The position numbers were made by a program, and so were the translations under genes. A stretch of DNA of 64,000 nt from Gracilariopsis chorda (taxonomy: Eukaryota; Rhodophyta; Florideophyceae; Gracilariales; Gracilariaceae): contig NBIV01000003.1 of NCBI GenBank assembly GCA_003194525.1, forward strand, positions 558,001 through 622,000. The letters run 5' to 3'. The notes below the pieces were generated by a model. It was not told the origin of the DNA and did not search any database. It was given only the letters and a program-made list of their open reading frames with translations. Positions 51,423-60,694 of the stretch are shown here, piece by piece; positions within the stretch are counted from its first letter, which is position 1, and every line of letters begins with the position of its first letter.

Positions 51423-51881
51423 ATGGCACGGGTGTCCAAGAAAGCACTGCGGCCCCGCTCTTACGTTCTGGGTCGTCTGCCACCTGAGAAGCTCATCAAG
51501 CTGCAACAAGGCGTGCAAAAGCTACTCGAAAGAGAACGTCACGAGGCGCTTGTAGCACGCGCAAGAGTGCGCGCCGTCGAACGAACAGAGGCTCAAAAAC
51601 ACGCTGAGAACATTCTCAACGGCGTCAAAGACGGGGAGAGCAGCGGTGGAAATGAGCATATTCGCAGTTTGGTTCGAGAACTGGAAGAGTTGAAACAGAA
51701 AAGATCGGACTTGTTTGCTGCGTTGAAGAAAGGATTGGAAGATGACGCTACAGGTAGGAAGAACGCTGTTTGTGCAAACGGAACGGGTAGTAATGAAGTT
51801 TCGGAAACCGTTATGAAGTCGAACAGTAATGGTAGTGTGGATCGACGGGACTGTCAAAGCACGGACATGGCTTTGAATTGA
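51423..51881 (+). CDS. Small coiled-coil protein, unknown
   Basis: 152 aa, ATG 51423 in caATGG. A basic N-terminus (VSKKALRPRSYVLGRLPPE) is followed by two helical segments with heptad spacing (LIKLQQGVQKLLERERHE; IRSLVRELEELKQKRSDLFA, then ALKKGL). The tail is polar and Asn/Ser-rich. The LEELKQKRSDLFALLKK-like pattern occurs in several nuclear coiled-coil proteins, but I cannot name it. Intronless, codon use like its neighbours. Confidence 0.6.
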   Translation: MARVSKKALRPRSYVLGRLPPEKLIKLQQGVQKLLERERHEALVARARVRAVERTEAQKHAENILNGVKDGESSGGNEHIRSLVRELEELKQKRSDLFAALKKGLEDDATGRKNAVCANGTGSNEVSETVMKSNSNGSVDRRDCQSTDMALN

Positions 51882-53174
51882 GACGAAAAGGTTTCAAGAA
51901 AACTTTGGAATGTACTTTGCTCTGTTTACAACAACTGACAACAGCAGTGTGAGAGCGTCCCGACCCGCCACGCCCCTTGAACTTGTTGCTGTTGTGTCAA
52001 CGGACGTGTGTCGCACTTTATACGCTCGTGTGCTCGATGGTAATCAGAGGTCACACTTGAAAGGTCAACAACAAACTGTTGGTCCCGGTTAGGCTCCGGT
52101 AGTTTTGTAGAAGGCTACGAAACGCAAACACACAGACAAAAACTCAGAACACAGCGCTTGCAACCGAACAACTACACGTCTGTGAGCTCTCTCACCATAA
52201 TGACACGTGCTGATGAGTAGGACCAAGCTAAAGAAACCGGCACCGTCAAATGCATCACCATGAGCACCATCGCCAGCCCCCAGCGTCCTTAAACAGCAGA
52301 TTGATCGTCCACTTTCCAGCACAAGAGAGCAAACTCATGGTCACCGTGGGACCGGAAAGCGACGCTACGCGCACGACAGACAGATACGTACGTACGGACA
52401 AAGGAGAAAGAAAGCAGGAAGCGCCAGTATTGGTGGGAGCGGGCGCGGTTGAACCAACGAGTAAGGCGTATGCAAAGCACAGACTCTGCAGACAAGCACT
52501 TGTGTGGGCACGGATGAAGCGTCAGCCGCATGGCGTTTGCTGTGGCGTTGGCCTTTTCGGAGCGCCCGAAGCAAAAACATGTGATCAGAACGGAGATAAA
52601 AAAAACTGTCAAATATACCTTCGGTATATCTCTATCCTGTAATGACTCGAGCTCTTTGGTTCGCGCGAACGAGCGACCAGTCATGTCACATGATGCACTT
52701 GAATGGCGCGCGCGACGAAACAGACAAGAAATAGCTTGTGCGCAAGACACTCGTTAACAAGAAGACCACACATGCAAAAGTCACGTCATGAGTGTGTGGA
52801 CCGCACCCAACTCATTGTGTCACGAAGACTGACAACGCAGCGCTCTCATTCCATAGGCGAGATATGCGCTAGATCAAGCTCATTAACTGGACATGCACTA
52901 CAAGCGGCAGGAACGAAAACCAACGACTCGAAGAACAAGTGTAGCTATTTACAATGAACCAAACAAACCAAGACGAAGGACAAAAAACACAAAGCGCAAC
53001 TGCAGCACGTTGAGCATCTCAAACAAAAAAAGTACAAAACACACACAACCAAAAAAGAAAAAAACACAAGGTAGTAATAGGTAGTAGTAGAACAAGAAAG
53101 AGGAAAAAAAGGTTACAGACGGTTGAAGTTGTTGTCGACATTATTGTTGATGTGGTTGTTGACGGTTGGTTGCC
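51882..53174. other. Intergenic
   Basis: About 1.3 kb without a recognised gene. It is A-rich between 52900 and 53110, probably downstream sequence of the bZIP gene that ends at 53175. Confidence 0.4.
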
Positions 53175-54083
53175 CTAAGCACCGAGCTTTCGTTGAATAG
53201 GCACAGCAGCATGACGATCATCTTTAGCGGCCTGCAACACACTGATAGTGGAGAGTGCACATCCCAATCGAGCGCGAAGTCGTTCATTTTCCTGTTGCAA
53301 TCCCAGACCGACATCCACAATTCTAGCCGACAAATCTCTCAATTCATCTACTTGAGTTTGCAATTCGGACAAAGTGGCCTGGCGCTTTTGCCGCGATCGA
53401 CGAGCGGATAATCGATTACGAAGCTTGCGTTTATAGAGCACTAATTCGCGTTGTGACGGGTTCATTTTGCGAACTTCTGCGGAGGTGGTGCCTTCCAAGT
53501 CGGCCAGAACTTCTTTTGGAAACAGTGCGGCTTCCCGTTCTCGCTTCGCTTTGAGGGAGAGGGTGGGCGGTTTGGAAATGGATGAGGTTGGTCTCGTGGG
53601 TGTGGTGGATTTGGAAAGCGATGTGGGCGGCTTGGAAATGGGCGATATGGGAGAAAGTGTGGGAGAAGCAATGGAAGGGGTGGAAAGGCGTGAACGACGG
53701 GAGGAAGGTGACAAGCAAGAATTATTGGTGTTATTAAGCAAGTTGTTGTTGTTAGAGGCGCGGACGGTGGGAGTGGGCGGGGAGGAGGAGAGCGGCGGCG
53801 AGGGGTTGGACGCGGGCGGCGGGGGACGGGGCGGATCGGGAAGCGGCGGTGCGGGTGGGTCGAGCACGGTAGGCTCGGGTTTGGCGGGCGGGACGAGTGG
53901 CAAAGCTGCCAATTCGCCGTCGAGGCTGACGTGGGTGACGTCCGGAAGCGCGGAAGGATCGTACAGAGAAAGGGACCAGTCCGAATGGCGCGAGGGGGGA
54001 GCTGGTGAGGCGGAGAAGGGGTCGAGCGACAAGGCGGGTAGATCGTCCCAGGACATAAAAGCGTCTGTAGCATGCGGGTCCAT
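53175..54083 (-). CDS. bZIP transcription factor
   Basis: 302 aa from ATG 54083. The acidic, aromatic N-terminus (FMSWDDLPALSLDPFS) looks like an activation domain. A long Pro/Ser-rich region with an Asn run follows. The bZIP starts at RELVLYKRKLRNRLSARRSR, holding the invariant N-x7-R, then LSELQTQVDELRDLSARIVD and LQQENERLRARLG continue the zipper, with Leu/Val at heptad positions. The last ~25 residues are basic. Intronless. Upstream the 5' region carries 9-bp tandem repeats and two CCAAT boxes. Confidence 0.88.
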   Translation of the reverse strand: MDPHATDAFMSWDDLPALSLDPFSASPAPPSRHSDWSLSLYDPSALPDVTHVSLDGELAALPLVPPAKPEPTVLDPPAPPLPDPPRPPPPASNPSPPLSSSPPTPTVRASNNNNLLNNTNNSCLSPSSRRSRLSTPSIASPTLSPISPISKPPTSLSKSTTPTRPTSSISKPPTLSLKAKREREAALFPKEVLADLEGTTSAEVRKMNPSQRELVLYKRKLRNRLSARRSRQKRQATLSELQTQVDELRDLSARIVDVGLGLQQENERLRARLGCALSTISVLQAAKDDRHAAVPIQRKLGA

Positions 54084-54569
54084 GTGTAGAAGGGGGGGGG
54101 GGGAAGAAGGGGAGAAGGCGGAAAGAAGGAAAGAGGGAGTTGGTGTGTGTTTTGTGTGGGGAAAAGGGAAGAAGATGGACGAACGGGCGGGGTCGAGTTG
54201 TGTGAGTGTGTGAAATATAAGACAAAGCGGCAAACGCACAGCACAGCGGGAGAGGGCGCAGAGGGCGCAGAGGGCGCAGAGGGCGCAGAGAAGAGAGAGA
54301 GCGCGCGAGCGCAAGCGAGAGGGGGACACAAGAAGCGCGTGCTTACACGACGCGCGCGCTGGCCACGTGTGGCGGCGCGATTGGTAACAGCGCGTCGGAC
54401 GCTTCTCGGCCAAGCGCGCGCGGGTGTCCAATGGGCGCGGCGCGCGTGTGCGCGCCACGCAGCGCCACGCAGCGCACGCGCACGCGCACGCGCACGCGCA
54501 CGCGCACGCGCACGCGCACGCGCAAGTGCACCTGCACCTGCACCTGCACCGCCGCGGCTTGGTGGCGCG
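54084..54569. promoter_or_regulatory. bZIP upstream region: CCAAT boxes and GC-rich repeats
   Basis: Four GAGGGCGCA units at 54251-54290 lie in the presumed 5' UTR. ATTGG at 54380-54384 and CCAAT at 54428-54432 are 43 bp apart. An alternating purine-pyrimidine (CGCACG)n run of about 50 bp (54473-54523) passes into (CACCTG)n (54529-54548) before the 3' end of the transporter gene. Confidence 0.6.
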
Positions 54570-55832
54570 TCAACGCGGCGGCGCGGCCGGCGCAGACGAT
54601 GACGACGATGGCGGCGCCACTGCGCTCGACGACGTCGACGGCGCGTCCAACGGCAGTTCTGACAGTGCGCGACGCGCCCCCCCCGCCATCATCAGCGACA
54701 CCCCCGTCGCGTTTAGCGTGAACGCCGCCAGCAGCACCCAGCTCGCCCCCCCCCCACACCGCGCCGCGCCTACCGCAGCGCTTCCCGCCACGCCCATCAC
54801 AAACGGTAACACAACCCCCCCACTGACCGCCAGTCGCGTCCCCACCGATCGAGATACCACTGCCCGAACGTAGTACGGGATTATCAACCACAGCACTCCC
54901 ACCACTGCCCAGCTCATCCACGCTTTCAATGTCACTTCTCCTCCGTCCATGCCGCCAAATACCGTCCACAGCGCCGTGCCAAGTGCCACCCATCCGCTTG
55001 CAACGCTCGTGCCCAGCGCAAAGTACCGCTTTCCACCGCCCAATTCCGTCGCCAACCGCCTCGTCATCGCCCGTCCACACTGCATCATAATCGACGCAGC
55101 GAGCACCAACACCACACCCACTTCACATCGCCAAGTCGTAACGCCCAATTCAGTGCCTACCTTGTCGCCCGCAACATCAAATCGCTGCACCAATCGTCGT
55201 TGCACATTGGCCATGCCAACTCCAACCCACGGTTGTTTGCTCAGTCGTTCCAACGTATGTTCCGCGCGTTGACCCAATGCGGAATGTTCCAGCTGCTCAA
55301 CATCCGGAACGTGACCTGAAGCGTCCCACATCAACAACAAGTACGCCAGTAGCATCAACGCAGCGCCTCTCGTCTTTCGCCGTTCAGGCACTTCGCGTCT
55401 TCGCACCAAAGCCGATATGTAAACCAGAGGTAATTCCGCGCCATCCACCATTAAAGTTCGCAAAGGCCCCGCAAGACGCAGTCCAGCCGCCCATGAAAAC
55501 AGCGTAGCACCCATCAACAAGCCCGCCATAACCACTCTTCGCGCGCGCTTCACGCCGATGCGTTTTCCATGCCACGGTCGTTGTAGCAGCACTAGACACA
55601 ACGCCGCTCCAGCCGTGCACGCCAACAGATAAGTGGGTAAAGGAGCGCCGGATTGCAGATAATGAAACGACGCAAACGCGGCGAACACTCGCGACGCCTT
55701 GCCTCCGGCAAACAGAAGCAAAGCGGCCGCATACGGAAGTGCGCTCATCCTAGAGCGTGAAGCTCCATTTTTGGAAGACGCTCGAGACGACGACTTGGAC
55801 TTGGACGCAGTCAGAACCAGATTGTTGGGCAT
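54570..55832 (-). CDS. Multi-TM transporter-like protein (DMT-like)
   Basis: 420 aa, ATG 55832. After a Ser/Lys-rich N-terminus (SKSKSSSRASSKNGASRSR) there are about nine hydrophobic segments, e.g. LPYAAALLLFAGG, YLLACTAGAALCLVLL, VVMAGLLMGATLFSWAAGL, VGVVLVLAASIMMQC and WAVVGVLWLIIPYYVRAVV. The GPLRTLMVDGAELPLVYI turn resembles drug/metabolite transporter folds and also the N-terminal half of ZnT5/Msc2 zinc transporters. There is no cation-diffusion-facilitator domain here. Substrate unknown. The C-terminus is Ser/Ala/Pro-rich. It is divergent from TyrRS with about 400 bp between the starts. Confidence 0.6.
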   Translation of the reverse strand: MPNNLVLTASKSKSSSRASSKNGASRSRMSALPYAAALLLFAGGKASRVFAAFASFHYLQSGAPLPTYLLACTAGAALCLVLLQRPWHGKRIGVKRARRVVMAGLLMGATLFSWAAGLRLAGPLRTLMVDGAELPLVYISALVRRREVPERRKTRGAALMLLAYLLLMWDASGHVPDVEQLEHSALGQRAEHTLERLSKQPWVGVGMANVQRRLVQRFDVAGDKVGTELGVTTWRCEVGVVLVLAASIMMQCGRAMTRRLATELGGGKRYFALGTSVASGWVALGTALWTVFGGMDGGEVTLKAWMSWAVVGVLWLIIPYYVRAVVSRSVGTRLAVSGGVVLPFVMGVAGSAAVGAARCGGGASWVLLAAFTLNATGVSLMMAGGARRALSELPLDAPSTSSSAVAPPSSSSSAPAAPPR

Positions 55833-56235
55833 GGCTTTTGTCCCTTTTTGGTGTTGGATCGCGCTCTTCAGTTATTAAGTTGACACACCTTGTGGACGGA
55901 CAACGCGCTCCTCGACGTCGTCGCTCACAGCGCTTCCATCACCAACTCCAACCACTCAACTCCTGTCCGCGCGCTCAACGCGCACACCGCAGCGCACAGC
56001 ACTTGCTGCCAACACAAGCCTGTGTAAGCCTGTCAGCACGACATCTCTCTGTCCGTCAACGTGTCCACGGTGTATGTGGTGTACCAAGTGTACTACGTGG
56101 ATGTGCTGTAGCGCGCAAGACGCCCACATTCTGCGCGCGATCTCACCATCAGATTCTCATGCACGCCATTTGACAACCGGAGGACAACGACGGAGCAGCG
56201 CCCCACTCCACAGATGGCGCCGTCTGCACTTCGTC

Positions 56236-57654
56236 ATGCGCCGCCGCGCCGCCGCCTTCGTGCGCTGCGCCCAACTATTAACAGCAGCCACCGCCCGTCC
56301 ATCGCCCGCCGTCCGCCGGCTAGTCTGCTGCGCTCAGCCTCCATCCAAACCGCCCAACGTCGTCGATGTCCTGCGAACAAGAGGCTTAATTCAGGACTCT
56401 ACCGCCGCCACGGAGCAGCTCCGACAGCTATGTGATCGACCGCTCACTGTGTATACCGGATTTGATCCCACTGCAGACTCTCTTCATCTGGGCAATCTCC
56501 TGGCCATTCTCGCTTTAGCATGGTTTCAACGCTGTGGACACCGCGTTATTGCCCTTTTGGGAGGCGCTACTGCCAAGGTTGGAGACCCCAGTGGAAAAAG
56601 TGCCGAACGGCCAGTTCTTTCTGATCAAGCGATTGCGCGAAATTTAACAGCTATCGAAGCTAATTTGAGACAGGTTCTAGACCGATCCGCAGATGACATG
56701 CGTCGCTCTTCCGACGTCGACGTGCAGCCTTTTGTTGTGCTCAACAATCATGATTGGATCGGTCAAATGTCCTTTTTGCACTTTCTACGCGATGTTGGCA
56801 AGCATGCTCGTGTCAACACCATGATTGCCAAGGACTCAGTCAAGACCCGTTTGGCGAGTGATGACGGTATTAGTTTTACTGAGTTCACCTACCAGCTTTT
56901 GCAGGCTTACGACTTTGTGCATCTCAGTGACACCTTGGATTGTACCCTGCAGTTGGGTGGCTCCGATCAATGGGGGAACATCACGGCTGGTACTGAATTG
57001 GCGAGAAAGATACGTTCACGAACGTTACATGGTATCACTTTCCCTTTGCTTACCACTGCCGATGGCAAGAAGTTTGGAAAGAGTGAAAGTGGAGCTGTTT
57101 GGCTTGCTAGTGATAAGCTTTCTCCGTATCAGTTTTACCAGTACTTGTTTCGTACCTCCGATGACGACGTCATACCCTTTATGAAACGGCTTACCTTCAT
57201 GCCGTTGCACGAAATTGAGCGCATTGAAACCGAAATGAAAAGTGATGCATATCAACCTAACACCGCACAAAAGCGACTTGCTGAAGAGGTTACGCGAATC
57301 GTTCACGGACAACAAGCCGTTGATGCCGCGCTTGCTGCCACTGCTGCCGCTGCGCCGGGTAGCAAAGCTGTCTTGAGTGTAGACGCTCTAGAAGCGATTG
57401 CCTCCGATATGCCTAGCGCTAGTTTTGGAAAGGAGGAGCTTGTTGGCGTAGGTGTGGTTGACTTGATGGTCAAGGGCGGCTTACAAAAATCTAAAGGCGA
57501 GGCTAGACGACTTATCAGAAACGGTGGTGGATATTTGAACAACGTTAAGATCACCGATGAACGTGCTGTTTTGGCCAATGATGACCTTGTTGGCGGCAGA
57601 CTGGCGCTTCTGGCAGCTGGAAAGAAGAACAAGCTCTTGGTTCGAGTAAAGTGA
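56236..57654 (+). CDS. Tyrosyl-tRNA synthetase, bacterial/organellar type
   Basis: 472 aa from ATG 56236. The first ~45 residues (RRRAAAFVRCAQLLTAATAR) form an Arg/Ala-rich targeting peptide. The enzyme begins at VVDVLRTRGLIQDST. The HIGH-like motif is LHLGNLLAI (~84), preceded by the Tyr-binding YTGFDPTADS; the second catalytic loop is KKFGKSESGAVWL (~278). LGGSDQWGNITAG contacts tyrosine. The C-terminal S4 RNA-binding domain (GLQKSKGEARRLIRNGGGYL) recognises tRNA-Tyr. This is the bacterial subclass, used in plastids and mitochondria, as for the LeuRS gene. Intronless. Confidence 0.93.
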   Translation: MRRRAAAFVRCAQLLTAATARPSPAVRRLVCCAQPPSKPPNVVDVLRTRGLIQDSTAATEQLRQLCDRPLTVYTGFDPTADSLHLGNLLAILALAWFQRCGHRVIALLGGATAKVGDPSGKSAERPVLSDQAIARNLTAIEANLRQVLDRSADDMRRSSDVDVQPFVVLNNHDWIGQMSFLHFLRDVGKHARVNTMIAKDSVKTRLASDDGISFTEFTYQLLQAYDFVHLSDTLDCTLQLGGSDQWGNITAGTELARKIRSRTLHGITFPLLTTADGKKFGKSESGAVWLASDKLSPYQFYQYLFRTSDDDVIPFMKRLTFMPLHEIERIETEMKSDAYQPNTAQKRLAEEVTRIVHGQQAVDAALAATAAAAPGSKAVLSVDALEAIASDMPSASFGKEELVGVGVVDLMVKGGLQKSKGEARRLIRNGGGYLNNVKITDERAVLANDDLVGGRLALLAAGKKNKLLVRVK

Positions 57655-57699
57655 CATACATAATTCTGGTAGTTTTTTGTGTCTTCGCAGTAGGCGTTC

Positions 57700-59172
57700 T
57701 TAAACCTTCTTTCTAAAGTAAGACTTTATGCTCTTATTCTTGCGTCTTGGTGTCGTCTTTGTGGGTGATGATGATTTCGTGTTCTTGTCTCTTGACTTGC
57801 CGCCGTTTGCGAGGCGTTGAGAGTTTTTTGTTTTGAGCGGAGTGAACAGATTGCGCAGTGATTTGCTGCTGTCGTCCACCTTGTTTTTCTGCGGCGTTTC
57901 GTCCGTGTCCATCTTGGTGTCGCCGTCAGAGTCTTCTTTTACCTCGTTGCCGTTCTCGTCAAATACCTTGATCACTCTTCTTGTCACGTAGTATCCGTTT
58001 TCTTCCACCAGTTCCTCCACTTCCTTGCGCACCCGTTTACTAGAGGCGGGCTTTTCATTCACCGCTTCCCAAAACGTGCGCTTGCCCTTGTTCGGGCTTT
58101 CAACTGGCTTGTCATCGTTCTTCGGCGCTTGGTCAACGTCTTTCATTCCTTCGTCCTGCAGGTGCTGCAGCTGCGGAGATTCAGGTTCGTCTGCATCTTG
58201 TCTGTTCAATTCCATCAGCTCCTTTTCAAGCTCTGCTCGTTCTGCATCAGCGCGTTCTTGCTCTGCAGCTTCGCGTTGTAGCTTTTTCATTTGTTCTTGC
58301 TCCTCGTCTACTTCTTCTGCTGATTCGTTGCCTTCGCTGTCGTCGTCGCTGTCGGGCTGGATCACTACTCTTCTTGTTTTCTTTATGCTTCTCCGTTTGC
58401 CGTTTGTAGCAGACGACCTGGATGGCTTTGAGGAGATGCGGTTTCGTGCTGATGCCGGTTTGTTCTCGTGCTGTTTATGTGCTGCTTTTGCGCGTTCTTC
58501 CGTGCTGATGTTTCGAATAGAATTTGCGCCAAGGGGTTTAGATGCGAATAAAGTGGCCCCGGTACTGTTGCCGTTAGTGTCGCCACCGATTGCACTAGCC
58601 GCATTCTTGAATGAAAACGGAGCTTGTTTACTGCTCTTCTTGCGCTTGGACTTGCCTCTGACCAGAGACAAAAACGACGTCGGCGCGCTTTTCTTTTCAT
58701 TGCCATTGTTCCGCGCGCTAGCAAGCTTGGCATGAGCTCCTAAGCGCGGGTCAACTCGGGAATCCAGCACGCTCGTGCTTGATTTGACGACGTTGAACCG
58801 GCCATCTCGCAGTGCATTCGGTTGATGTGAGGGCTTTTTCGCCAATTGTCGTTCCCTACTGGCGTCATCTGCGATCCACACAGCGTGTTGCGAAGGAGCC
58901 GAAGCTGCAGTTTTAGGGCCGACAGCCCAGATTTGCTTGTTTGCTGTAGCAGAAGGAGTGGTCGTTAACGCGGTTCGTACGGTACCCGTTCTGTCATCAC
59001 GTTGGGATACGACCCAGAGAACGCTGAGACTGTCGGCGCGTTGAGACTGGACGTAGGAGTGTAACAGCTTCTGCGCGGAACGAGCGGGGATTGAGAGCAG
59101 GGCGGATGCATGACGGAAGGAGACGCATTGCTGCTTCCCGTGGATCAGGGCGTCTAGCTTAGCTTGTTCCAT
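57700..59172 (-). CDS. POLD3: DNA polymerase delta subunit 3 (p66/Cdc27-like)
   Basis: 490 aa from ATG 59172 (human 466). POLD3/Cdc27 links Pol delta to PCNA. The N-terminal winged-helix region matches in pattern: CVSFRHASALLSIPARSAQK then LLHSYV, parallel to the family's V-YKWLS-L-V--NQAK-ML-DYV. The middle is Lys/Ser-rich with a long acidic coiled coil (EEVDEEQEQMKKLQREAAEQ). ENGYYVTRRVIKVFDENGNE corresponds to the conserved segment before the tail. The last residues, KSIKSYFRKKV, form a PCNA-interacting PIP-like box with aromatic and basic residues, though the leading Gln is absent. An E2F site lies 124 bp upstream. The frame stays open upstream of the ATG, across the E2F site, but that part lacks similarity. 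Confidence 0.78.
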   Translation of the reverse strand: MEQAKLDALIHGKQQCVSFRHASALLSIPARSAQKLLHSYVQSQRADSLSVLWVVSQRDDRTGTVRTALTTTPSATANKQIWAVGPKTAASAPSQHAVWIADDASRERQLAKKPSHQPNALRDGRFNVVKSSTSVLDSRVDPRLGAHAKLASARNNGNEKKSAPTSFLSLVRGKSKRKKSSKQAPFSFKNAASAIGGDTNGNSTGATLFASKPLGANSIRNISTEERAKAAHKQHENKPASARNRISSKPSRSSATNGKRRSIKKTRRVVIQPDSDDDSEGNESAEEVDEEQEQMKKLQREAAEQERADAERAELEKELMELNRQDADEPESPQLQHLQDEGMKDVDQAPKNDDKPVESPNKGKRTFWEAVNEKPASSKRVRKEVEELVEENGYYVTRRVIKVFDENGNEVKEDSDGDTKMDTDETPQKNKVDDSSKSLRNLFTPLKTKNSQRLANGGKSRDKNTKSSSPTKTTPRRKNKSIKSYFRKKV

Positions 59173-59295
59173 GAGTGCGCTGGGGCGATGGTGCACGACG
59201 CTGCTCGAGGGCGGGGAGGCAGTTGGGCAAGGTGGGACCACTTGCGGTCGGCGAGGGGTTTGTATCAACCTGGCGGGACGGCAATGCTGCGACGC

Positions 59296-59308
59296 TTTTG
59301 GCGGGAAA
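59296..59308 (+). promoter_or_regulatory. E2F site upstream of POLD3-like gene
   Basis: TTTTGGCGGGAAA, identical to the site at 21083-21095 before MCM3, 124 bp upstream of the ATG at 59172. CCAATTGG at 59491-59498 lies further out. Confidence 0.85.
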
Positions 59309-59768
59309 TGCTTTTTCGGTTGCACCAGTAGTACGGAGGCGGTGCAAAATTTGCAAAGAAATGCATGCGTTCTTGTACAGTTGTGCAAAAGGCAAAAAAA
59401 GGGCAAATATTTGGAACGTGTTATGGCTGCCGAGAATGGAGGTGTGAGGCGTGTAACTGCTGGCTGAGGAGAGGCGCACGAGGACGGCGCCCAATTGGGG
59501 CTTGGCTTTGTTCAGAAGCTGTGTACACATGGGACATGGACATGCGTTTTTGGCACAGCACCGGGAAAAGAAATAAAAATAAAATATAGTGTCTCTTCCG
59601 TGGGGGCGTGTGAGTTACGGCCTGTGGTTGGGTGCGACAACGCACGTGTGCATTGAATTGGGGGGCGACGTTGTGAGCGGAGAAGCGACAGCTTGCCGAC
59701 CGCATGGAAGCAGCGTTCGTGCAGCAAACGCATAGCGCAAGCAACAAAAAAGATCCGGCGCGCTCGCC

Positions 59769-59908
59769 ATTGGGCGCGCCGAAGCGACGGTGCAAATGTG
59801 AGCGCGCAGCGCGAATACCGCAGCGCGCGCCAATGGCACGCTTCCACGTCGCGCGCGTACAGAGCGCCTCGCGTTGTGATTGGCGCTTTGTAGCGCGCCC
59901 GCACCAAT
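59769..59908. promoter_or_regulatory. Four CCAAT boxes in a GC-rich promoter
   Basis: ATTGG at 59769-59773, CCAAT at 59830-59834, ATTGG at 59879-59883 and CCAAT at 59904-59908, each next to GCGC or GGCG. This is the densest group in the window, ending 64 bp before the ATG at 59973. Confidence 0.6.
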
Positions 59909-59972
59909 CAGCGCCGCGCTTGCATGGCGCGATGCACAGCGTCATCGCCGCCCTCCTGATGCCGTGTCCGCG

Positions 59973-60386
59973 ATGGTCGCTCGCACCCGCGAAGCGAGTG
60001 CTCTTAACGGCCGCGCTTCCGCGCCCGCGCTCAACAGCTCTTCCACCGCTCTTCACGCACACCCCCATCCCCTCGCAGCACCCCACCGCCCCCGTCGTTC
60101 ATGGCTCTGTCAAACCGTCTGCCGCTCGTGTAACACCATCCGCCAACAAGGCTCAACCCACACCATGCGTGCGCGGAGCACCGCCGCCGCCGCCTCTGCC
60201 TCCGCCCGAGCCGCGGCCCCCCGCTTCACCGTGGCGTGCATCGCGCTGCGACACGGAGCAATGCGTCGCGCCGCAGCTGTGCATCCGCCGCTGGCAATGG
60301 CCAACCCGGACAAGGCGGGTCTCTTCGTCATCATGTCCGCCATCCTCTTCTCAGCTCATTGTTTCGCCCCCCGCGTGCCCCTGTAA
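59973..60386 (+). CDS. Small protein with C-terminal TM segment, unknown
   Basis: 137 aa, ATG 59973 directly after the CCAAT cluster. The N-terminal two thirds are Ala/Ser/Arg-rich with little acid, resembling a long transit peptide. A single hydrophobic stretch near the end (DKAGLFVIMSAILFSAHCFA) could be a membrane segment. Other frames in this GC-rich stretch are open by composition, so the assignment depends on the promoter position and the TM segment. Confidence 0.4.
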   Translation: MVARTREASALNGRASAPALNSSSTALHAHPHPLAAPHRPRRSWLCQTVCRSCNTIRQQGSTHTMRARSTAAAASASARAAAPRFTVACIALRHGAMRRAAAVHPPLAMANPDKAGLFVIMSAILFSAHCFAPRVPL

Positions 60387-60694
60387 TATACTAACCCTGA
60401 CAGCCGCGCCGACAGCCCATTGCCCACCTTCCCCCCCCCCACCCCCTCTGATGCACGTGCTCACTTGCGCCTGCGCACCCCCCGCAGCGGCAGTCTACGG
60501 TAGCGCGCTGTTCATCACCCCTCTCGTCCATCGTCCATCCCCCACCTTGCTTTGTTCATTTCTGCACTATTGCCCTTTTTTTGCACTCTTTTTACTTTTC
60601 ACATCTTTTTCAACTGTGTACACCCCACCTTCCTACCATATCTACCTTTGCTACCTCCGGTAACTTGTAAAGAAACTCCCCACTCTCACAAACC
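60387..60694. other. Intergenic, C/T-rich
   Basis: Pyrimidine-rich sequence with a C10-like run at about 60433. It presumably holds the start region of the TraB-domain gene. Confidence 0.4.

Noticed and set aside
53462-54331. 289-aa minus-strand ORF overlapping the second bZIP
   Set aside because: An out-of-frame, Pro/Ser-rich shadow; the bZIP domain is in the other frame.
57700-59406. 568-aa version of the POLD3-like protein starting at 59406
   Set aside because: The extension translates the E2F site and has no similarity; the domain starts just after the ATG at 59172.
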